Below, piece after piece: positions 57,522 through 64,000 of a stretch of DNA of 64,000 bases. Position 1 is the stretch's first letter, and each line of letters opens with the position of its first letter. Made by a program: the position numbers and the translations under genes. The notes beneath the pieces are model-generated. The model did not search any database and was not told the DNA's origin. It saw nothing but the letters and a program-made list of their open reading frames with translations. Source of the DNA: Dastarcus helophoroides (Eukaryota; Arthropoda; Insecta; Coleoptera; Bothrideridae); assembly GCA_028583605.1 (NCBI GenBank), contig CM053331.1:5202008-5266007 (forward strand), written 5' to 3'.

Positions 57522-58930
57522 TTCACTTACAAGGAAAATACCCGAGGTGTACCCCACCGATTTTTTCATTTTGTGATATCTTCTAGTTCATAACAAAATA
57601 TTGGACGAAAATATAAGCGAATATAAGCGAAAATATAAATTTTAGGGGTGAGAGCCTAAACTATAAGTATTTTCAAATTAAAACTCAATTGTTGACGTAT
57701 TATATTGTTGAAATATTGACATAAAATAAGTAGAAGGTGAAAAAATGAATGCTTTACCCCGCAATCTGATAATGATCAATCCCATCGCGCACCCTCATAA
57801 AGCTAAGAATTTTATATGATTTCAATTTTAATGCAAATTATATGTCAGAAAAAGCATTATAGCAATCAAATGAAAACCATATGTTTGTTTAATTATTCAT
57901 TTCATTCTACAAAAAAAAAATACTTTGGGGGTAAATGATCCTTGCCTATGCTTTTTTTGTGAAATCTCTAATTTTCTTAATGATATTGCCAAATTCCATA
58001 AAATTCAAGGATTTAAAAGTTGGTATAAAAGGAACAAATATAAACCCACCCCTATTCAAATTAGGGGTTGCAACCTTTTGGCATAACTGATCCGTTTTTA
58101 GAAGCACATTATTACAGAATATAAAGTAACAGTGGTTTTATCGAAAAATTCCAATTTATTCTTGAGATATTAAAGAAAAACTCTTTTTGGTGGTTCTCTT
58201 TAGGGGGTGGGTAGTTCCCCACCTAAATCACAAATTTAGCATCTAAAAAAATTGTTGATACATTATTTTGATGAAATTTTAACATATAATAAGTTAAAGG
58301 TGAAAAAATAAATGTTTTGATTCGCAATCTGATAATGAACAAATCCATGGGGTTCTCCAAGGGTCATAAAAATAGGGGTGTTACGTTATTTCACTGTTAA
58401 TGCAAAATATATGTCAAAATAATCATTATAGAAATAAAATTGAAAACATATGTTGTGTTTTACTTTCCATATCACTGTACAGAAAAAAATTAACCCAAGT
58501 GGTAAATCACCCCTTTTAAGGATTTTTTTTGCAAAACCCCGAGACAGGTCAATTTTAATTTTTAGTGTTCTTAATAAAATTGTTAAATTTGATAAAATTC
58601 AGTTGTTCAAAACTTGATATATAAGAAAAAAAATGAAACTCTACCCCATAAAAATTAGGAATTGAAACTTTTTGACATAACCAATATATTTTTAGGAGCG
58701 TTTTCTTATGAGAAATAACAGAGCGTTTGTTTTATCAAAAAATTTCTAATTAATTCTTGAGTTATTGAAGAAAAACTGTGGGGTTAACTTTAAGGGGTGG
58801 TTTCACCACTTAAATCGCCGAGTTAGTATCTCAAAAAAATACGTGTCCAATATTTTGTTATGTACTATAACATATTACAAAATGAACAAAATCGGTGGGG
58901 TATACCTCGGGTACTTTCCTTGTTAGTGAA
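57522..58930. mobile_element. Non-autonomous element with TTCACT(T/A)ACAAGG ends, 1.4 kb
   Basis: The left end TTCACTTACAAGGAAAATAC and the complement of the right end TTCACTAACAAGGAAAGTAC are inverted repeats that continue through CCCGAGGT(G/A)TACCCCACC and GATTTT. No transposase ORF. The interior contains an imperfect direct duplication (about 57680-58265 and 58270-58860). No flanking duplication was found. Similar TTCACTAACAAGG termini occur in uncharacterised insect repeats, to my knowledge. Confidence 0.8.
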
Positions 58931-59329
58931 ATAGGTAGTAGAGATCATTCGCGTTTTTTCGTCCGATTTTTGACTAAAGCAGCAATTAGGATTAAAACGC
59001 CTCCAGTGTTCAACCTTACTATTTGCATGTTTCTTTCAATTTTTCTTAGTTTTTTAATTTTGAAGCGTTCCAATTTTCCAAACTGTACTCGGATTACATC
59101 ATTATAGAGTTGTTGATTATCCAGATCAAAAATGATTTTGTTGTTTTGAATAAATTAATCGCTAAAAAAAAATCATTGTACACGGCTCGAAAACCTGTCA
59201 TGAGTCAAATGTGAATTAAATGATCTGTAAAAACATCTACAATTTAGTTGTTGTTGTATGTTGTACATAGAATTCAGTTTGTGGGTGTAATTCGAATGCA
59301 TCCATGGTTAATGAAATTTTTTTCTTTAG
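58931..59329 (+). other. End of the 14.8-kb calpain intron
   Basis: AT-rich, no feature recognised. Confidence 0.5.
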
Positions 59330-59457
59330 AATTAAGGGGTCACACCTTCTCTGATGACACCTGTAGAAGTATGGTGGCGATGTTAGATGATGATCAATCA
59401 GGAAAACTCAGTTATGACGAGTTCAAATACCTTTGGGACGCCATAAACATGTGGCGG
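59330..59457 (+). CDS. Calpain exon: EF-hand 2
   Basis: The acceptor is TTCTTTAG and the donor GTGAGT. AA completes Glu, then 42 codons end in phase 0. The protein ELRGHTFSDDTCRSMVAMLD carries the calpain signature CRSMVAMLD, followed by the EF loop DDDQSGKLSYDE (Asp 1, Asp 3, Ser 5, Glu 12: all Ca2+ ligands present) and the exiting helix FKYLWDAINMWR. The preceding linker is shorter than in Drosophila, so a small additional exon in the 14.8-kb intron cannot be excluded, but the frame does not require it. Confidence 0.93.
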
Positions 59458-59852
59458 GTGAGTATTTAATCATTTATCCCATTTATTTTTGTACTCTTAG
59501 GAAATTTGAATCTGAATAGGAATTTTCTCAGGAATTCGAAGCAAGTCAAACGTAGCTGCTTGTTTTGAATCCAAGTATAGGTCCATCATTCTAAACAACA
59601 TTTAATTTAATGTGACGCATCGTATGACGACAGCAGACAGTGTAGTTGGGAGAGGGAGGAAGGGTGTCTCAGTCATAAGGTCGTTAATTTTAACCACGCA
59701 TTTGGAAGGGTTAGTGAAGACAGAAAACTGAAAAAAAATGCTTCCACCTTTTAAGAGAAACAAAACAACCCATTAACCCTCCCTAATATAATGTTAATAA
59801 TCGCAGCAAATGGTTTACGACTTCATAGGTCTTTCAATTTAGTAAGCTAGAG
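59458..59852 (+). other. Calpain intron, nothing recognised
   Basis: No gene or repeat supported. Confidence 0.5.
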
Positions 59853-59952
59853 CAGGGATCGGCAAACCGCGGCTCGGGAGTCGCATGCGGCTCTTTTAAA
59901 AGACAAATGCAGCTCTTTAAATTCCCCTAAATAAATAAATAAATAAATACAA
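59853..59952. repeat. Left end of a truncated hAT-type element with (TAAA)n
   Basis: CAGGGATCGGCAAACCGCGG, then CGGGAGTCGCATGCGGCTCT, is a widespread non-autonomous hAT terminus with its internal GC-rich pairing. It stops at a (TAAA)n stretch at 59925-59950. No right end or duplication was found. Confidence 0.65.
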
Positions 59953-59959
59953 GCCAGAG

Positions 59960-60078
59960 AGGACTGAGTATCTCTCTAAAAATGATAACGTGGCTGTCGA
60001 AACGCATTAGAGCAACCTTTGTTGTGTCTTTTAATCTTTCTTGGTTTCAGGGGAGAAGTTTTGTATTTCAAGGAATTT
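59960..60078. repeat. Fold-back element, right half
   Basis: Contains GAGTATCTCTCTAAAAATGA, GTGGCTGTCGAAACGCATTA, GAGCAACCTTTGTTGTGTCT and TTTCTTGGTTTCAGGGGAGA, then TTTTGTATTTCAA, ending without the outer GGACCAGTCC part. Confidence 0.75.
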
Positions 60079-61049
60079 TTAAGTTTTGGCAAAAAAGTTA
60101 TGATTTCAAAAAATATTTTTCCAATACTTTTGATTGATTTTTATCAACATTTTGAAAAACATTGAAATTTCTAAAAAAAAGACCAATTTGGGGAATCGAA
60201 ATTTCAAAAAAATATTTTTCTCACGATTTTTACTTTTTTATTTGTAAATTTTCTACAGCCTTGAAATTTCGTGAAAAAAAGTTGAATTACTTTTGCGAGA
60301 AAAAAAATATCTAAATTTACAGAAACAGCAAATATCAAAGTTCGAAATAAAAGCTGAAATTTCCAGAAAAAAACCGAATTTTGAGAAAAAGAGATTTCGA
60401 AAAAATTGAGAAAAAGAAAGAGACTAAGAAAAAATTGAGAAAAAGAAAAAGATTTCGAAAAAATTAAGAAAAAAGAAGAGATTTAAAAAAAAATGAATTA
60501 ATCAAAAGTTTTCAAAAAGGTAAAATTTTAGTTAAAAAAAACGTTGAATTTCGACCATAGATTGACACTCAGAACAAATTAAAAACCTGAAGTTTTAGCC
60601 AAATTTGAGTTTTTTGGAAAACTGTAAAATATCAAAAAGACAAATTGTAAAAATAAACTAAAAGCTTAAAAAATTTGTCGAACATTAAAATTGTCGAAGT
60701 TTTTCAGAGAAGAAGATCAGGGATTTAGAAATGATGACGACTGCTCTAATATAAAAGCATAATCCGACGACAGTTGACAGCTGAAATGAAACACGGGAAT
60801 TCCCCGAATCGTAAACACGAAGAAAATGAAGTACTATCAGATTTTGTTTAGCCCTTGCAGTTGGCAGCACTTGTGGCACTGGTAAGAAATTTCGTCAATG
60901 TGAGAGAGAAGGAAAGGAACATTCATTGGAGCAAATGAGACAGATATCAGTGCGATAACTACCACGCAAGGGAGCAGCGAGTCCAGTTTTATAATGTGCG
61001 GTTAAGGCTCGAAATTCAAATGAACATTAGAATTCGTGTTATTGCGCGA
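60079..61049. repeat. AT-rich filler (to ~60.7 kb), then unremarkable intron
   Basis: AAATTTCGA/GAAAAAGA-type low-complexity DNA up to about 60700. No feature recognised between 60700 and 61050. Confidence 0.5.
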
Positions 61050-61121
61050 GTGCGCGAGGCCCCCTACAAGAGCGAGGCCCCGGGCGGTTGCCCTGCTTGC
61101 CACCCCCTAAGGCCGCCCCTG
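61050..61121. repeat. GC-rich right end of a hAT-like non-autonomous element
   Basis: The complement reads CAGGGGCGGCCTTAGGGGGT followed by GGCAAGCAGGGCAACCGCCC, typical of short hAT-derived elements with CAGGGGCGG ends. The other end was not identified. It abuts the RTE fragment. Confidence 0.5.
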
Positions 61122-61635
61122 CTTAGAATGAGAATGGTCAGGTGTTATGGAGTGGAATCATGGACTGTAACAGAGGATACTTTGAAGCGGCTTCAAGCAC
61201 TTGAAATGTGGTCATACAGAGGCATCATGGACCCTAACAGGATACTTTTAAGCAGCTTCAAGTACTTGAAATGTGGTCATACAGACGCATGTTGAGAATA
61301 AGCTGGATGGACCATGTCACTAACGTAGAGATCCTGAACAGGATGAAGAAGGATAAAGAAATTGTAAACACAGCGAAGATTCGAAAGCTATCTTATTTTG
61401 GCCATCTTATGAGACATCGGGAGGTATATGACATGTTGCATTTGATCATACAGGGAAAAATTGATGGAAGGCGTGGACTTGGTAGACGAAGAACATCTTG
61501 GCTCAGAAACCTAAGACAATGGTTCAGACAGACAAGTCAGCTTTTCAGAACAGCTTTAAATAAAATAATGTTGGCCAAGATGATTGCTAAACATCCATTA
61601 AAAGGATAGCACACCAAGAAGAAGCAAAAAGGGAA
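61122..61635 (+). pseudogene. RTE-like LINE 3' end (C-terminal part of ORF2)
   Basis: The protein pieces CYGVESWTVTEDTLKRLQAL, then EMWSYRRMLRISWMDHVTN, IRKLSYFGHLMRH and GKIDGRRGLGRRRTSWLRNL are the conserved C-terminal region of RTE-type LINE ORF2. The sequence ends in an AAGAAGAAG-type tail at 61616-61627, as RTE elements often do. A 67-bp segment is tandemly duplicated (61157-61223 and 61224-61289), which breaks the frame. No reverse transcriptase or endonuclease motifs remain. Confidence 0.85.
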
Positions 61636-61976
61636 AATATCCAAAAAAAGGTCGAATTTTTAGAAATGGAAATTTTGGAGAATAAAATGAAAAATGTTGA
61701 GATAAAAATTCAAAATTTGAAAAAGATTAGATTTTGATAGAAAAAGTCAAATTTTAATAATAAATTTAAATTTCAAAATAAAAAGACAAATTTTGCCAAA
61801 AAAGAAGAATTTTAAGGAAAAAACAATATTTCGAGTGAATGTCAAAATTTCAAGAAACGACGAATTTTGAATAAAAAATGGTAATTTCTGGAAAAGTCTT
61901 CTTAGTTAACCACAAATTTTAGATCGACAGCTTTGACCAAGGAGAATAAAAATCCCACCAAGCGCTTATCTTAATG
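61636..61976. repeat. A-rich filler DNA
   Basis: Low-complexity GAAATTTT/GTCAAATTTT words of the same texture as other filler blocks; no gene. Confidence 0.5.
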
Positions 61977-62163
61977 TATTATAGTGAAACAAACTGTGGT
62001 TATATAATTTTTACTAGTGGTTTTGTAGTGTAAGGAATTCTCTAGAAACATTTGAAGATGGGAAGCGGCCGTGAGAATGGATCATACGACAGATAAGCGC
62101 TCCAGACGTTTCCGCCAGCGATAATCTTATCTGTACGGAGATCCGTTCTAGAAAACCAGCCGG

Positions 62164-62201
62164 TATAAATACGTGGTCGTCTTTCCCTCGGTTGGTCAGT
62201 T
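62164..62201 (+). promoter_or_regulatory. Core promoter of the LTR: TATA box and initiator
   Basis: TATAAATA at 62164-62171 is followed by GGTCAGTTAG with the arthropod initiator TCAGT at 62196-62200, the usual spacing for Pol II start. It points along the calpain sense strand. Confidence 0.55.
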
Positions 62202-62345
62202 AGTTAATCAGGTAGTTGGTCAGTTAGTTAGTTAGATAGTTGGTCAGTTAGTTAGTCAGTTAGATAGTTAGATAGTGGGTCAGTTAGTCAGATAGTTGCT
62301 GAGTTAGTCATATGGCTGGATCGTTAGACAGTTTGATAGTTAAGT
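62190..62345 (+). repeat. Tetranucleotide repeat (GTTA/GTCA)n within the LTR
   Basis: About 150 bp of GTTAGTTA, GGTCAGTTAGT, GATAGTTAGATAG variants. It starts at the predicted transcription start and would form the first part of the R region. Confidence 0.8.
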
Positions 62346-62441
62346 GACTCATAATTGTAGTGTTCCGAAATAAGTTTGAAATAAAGAGTTTACAATTCAC
62401 GTAGTTTTAGTTTTCGAACCGATAACACGCAACAATATTAT

Positions 62442-62810
62442 TGACTTTTTGTTTTGTAGAAAGGGACCACGGCATTTGGGAGCATTTTGCAAGTCACATA
62501 CTCACCCAATTCGTTCATTTGATCTGTTCTTTGGTTGCTAGTTACTAAAATGTGGTTCGGTCTTTTTTTTTTCAGCAAAGATTTTAATTCTTCGGAACTA
62601 TATGCTAAAGATCAATATTTCAGAAGTTGTGGCTTTGGTTCCTTTCTTTAAAATCCCAAAGAACCTGGGCAATTTTTCAAAATGTTTTCAAAGTTAATCA
62701 CAGCTGATATCCTTTGATAATTTCTGTAATTGTTTCTTTAACATTTTTCATTAAGCTTATTAGCTAGCCTGAACGATAATATGTGTAATTGTTTCTTTAA
62801 CATTTTTCAG
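62442..62810 (+). other. Intron before the EF-hand 3 exon
   Basis: Nothing recognised except a near-identical pair TGTAATTGTTTCTTTAACATT at 62725 and 62783; the second precedes the exon and includes its polypyrimidine tract. Confidence 0.5.
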
Positions 62811-63006
62811 GAAGTGTTCTCTGACTATGATAAGGATGCATCTGGGGCTTTGAGCGGATTCGAACTGAGAGAAGCTCTAAATCACGCAGGGTACAGTGTC
62901 AACACCACCATATTGAATATCATCATGAACAGATATGGAAATAGCAAGGACGAGTTAACATTCCAGGACTTCATACTGGTTTCTATCAAGCTAAAAACCA
63001 TGCTAG
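62811..63006 (+). CDS. Calpain exon: EF-hands 3 and 4
   Basis: The acceptor is TTTTTCAG; phase 0 start. EVFSDYDKDASGALSGFELR is EF-hand 3 with a full set of loop ligands (DKDASGALSGFE). ALNHAGYSVNTTILNIIMNR and YGNSKDELTFQDFILVSIKL are EF-hand 4, which is degenerate as in other calpains. The exon ends with one base after KTML at a donor GTACCA, weaker than the others. The last EF-hand, EF5, used for dimerisation in penta-EF proteins, must be on an exon beyond 64000. Confidence 0.93.
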
Positions 63007-63115
63007 GTACCAAACTACTCAGTTTCTATAAAATTCATCGAAATACGAGGGTAAATCAAATATGAACCGGAATTTGTTTTTAAAAATGTATTGGAACAAG
63101 ATACATATATGAATA

Positions 63116-64000
63116 CAGTAAAAGCTCTTTATTCGCGGGGTATATGTTCCATAAATATGCCGCGAATACAGAAACCGTGAATACGGAATGGTAATTAATA
63201 TGGGATTATAGGGGATACGTTCCTGGGTGACAAAATAAAAAAAAACAAATATATAAAAAAATCAATTTAATTGAAGTTTTTGAACATTTTGATTAATTAT
63301 CCTAAGGCTTAGGCAATGGTTTGAATAATTTTGTAATTTTCTCTTGCTTGGCAGTTTTTAAAAGCTCCTTCAATTCAGACTGATACGCAGCAGTCGTACT
63401 AGCAATTTGCCTCTTAAAAATAAGACTTCGTTCCATAGACGGATCAATGTTCATAAAGAAACCGCAAAGCTTATTTGCCATTCTTAAACCTTCACTAAGA
63501 TTTTTCAAATTAAATATCACGTTTCCACCGCTTGTTGAAGCCTCTTCTTCAATGGGCTGTGAATTTAACATTTCCTCTAAGTCGGTTTTAGTCAAATCTT
63601 CATCTTGCGATTCAAGCAATTCCTGAATGTCACTTGATTCTATCTGTTCGAACCCATATCGTCCTATTCCATTCGCGATTCGGCTATGTTTGCAGTCCAA
63701 GTTTGAACTTGCACAGATTTTTCGTCATTTTTCGTAGTCAGAGCAGGCCACAGTTTTTTCCAGCAAGACTTCAATGTATGTGGCTTCAGTTCTTTCAATG
63801 ATTCTTTTATGTTTACGATGCATTTTGCTATGTCAAATTTTTTCCGGCATTCCATAACATTCATATCAGGATTACATTCCATATTTTCCAGTATAATTTT
63901 GAAAGTTCGTTTAATGTAATAGAGCTTAAAGGCCTGGATTATTCCTTGGTCCATAGGTTGAAGCAAAGCCGTCGTGTTGGGAGGTAAACGTGTCACTTTT
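63116..64000 (-). mobile_element. Tigger/pogo DNA transposon, 3' part, cut by window edge
   Basis: After TA at 63114-63115 the terminus reads CAGTAAAAGCTCTTTATTCG followed by CGGGGTATATG, a typical Tigger end (CAGT...CGCGG) with subterminal repeats of CGCGAATAC and CCGTGAATACGG. The transposase lies on the - strand and continues past 64000. Confidence 0.85.
63302..64000 (-). pseudogene. Tigger-like transposase (DDE_1), C-terminal part
   Basis: On the - strand from the window edge: RLPPNTTALLQPMDQGIIQA (the motif around the third catalytic Asp of Tigger/jerky-type transposases), FKLYYIKRTF, LKELKPHTLKSCWKKLWPAL, then an acidic C-terminal tail (SSDIQELLESQDEDL) and a Lys-rich end KLFKPLPKP with stop at 63302. 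One frameshift near 63670 separates the two halves. The rest of the enzyme is outside the window. Confidence 0.88.

Larger units (their letters stand above)
61983..62435 (+). mobile_element. Probable solo LTR of a retrotransposon, 453 bp
   Basis: TATTAT flanks both sides (61977-61982 and 62436-62441). The segment begins AGTGAAACAAACTGTGG and ends ATAACACGCAACAA; AGT starts are known from some Gypsy-group LTRs. It contains, in the right order, a TATA box (TATAAATA, 62164-62171), an initiator-like TCAGTT about 32 nt downstream and a poly(A) signal AATAAA (62380-62385). No gag-pol is attached. Exact borders are inferred from the flanks. Confidence 0.6.

Noticed and set aside
1..64000. tRNA, rRNA or snRNA genes
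   Set aside because: Read by eye for conserved boxes without a convincing hit; a tRNAscan or Rfam search would be decisive.

Overview
The window is arthropod (most likely insect) nuclear DNA. It is AT-rich, has GT-AG introns, and is dominated by transposable elements of many superfamilies. The order of insect could not be determined. It lies inside one host gene on the + strand: a classical calpain (Ca2+-dependent cysteine protease, CalpA/CalpB-like). Ten coding exons are visible, at 3833-3967, 4024-4192, 15192-15373, 17495-17742, 22561-22718, 23958-24175, 44052-44085, 44374-44506, 59330-59457 and 62811-63006. Every exon junction keeps the reading frame. Together they encode the second half of the protease core (with catalytic His and Asn), the C2-like domain III, and EF-hands 1-4 of the penta-EF domain. 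The first exons (with the catalytic Cys) and the last one(s) lie outside the window.

The sixth exon has two possible ends. Splicing at 24176 leads into the EF-hand exons. Read-through adds about 140 codons of an acidic, then Pro/Tyr/Asn-rich tail with a stop at 24594-24596. The gene therefore probably makes a short calpain without EF-hands.

Everything else is intronic or upstream repeat DNA. Left to right: a 5'-truncated LINE (1111-3353); a broken P/THAP element (6093-9676) flanked by an offset GAAGTACC repeat; AT-rich repeats with palindromic fold-back elements (9960-15066) interrupted by a mariner (13614-14882); a second mariner (15630-16918); a fold-back copy (17823-18039); a jockey-like LINE (18418-22314) with a 9-bp target duplication; a LINE remnant (22952-23413); a P/THAP element (25123-29542) with ~63-bp inverted repeats and an 8-bp duplication; a 23-bp array of AAACCGGTTT; a BED-type hAT (30288-33866) with an 8-bp duplication; a 786-bp tandem triplication in AT-rich DNA (37.2-39.6 kb); a nested MITE hairpin (41165-41253); a 37-bp inverted-repeat MITE (45773-46351); a degenerate satellite split by a non-autonomous hAT (47467-49790); a heptanucleotide array (51803-52046); an element with GGGCCGTTCA ends and a DDE-like protein I cannot assign (54125-57271); a TTCACT-ended element with internal duplication (57522-58930); an RTE-like LINE tail; a probable solo LTR (61983-62435); and the 3' part of a Tigger/pogo element running off the right edge.

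All transposon proteins appear broken except possibly the short ORF1 of the jockey-like LINE, which is truncated. The only gene likely to be under selection is the calpain. Its introns (56 bp to about 20 kb) have been inflated by these insertions without damage to exons or splice sites. All coordinates, alignments and identity counts were made by eye.
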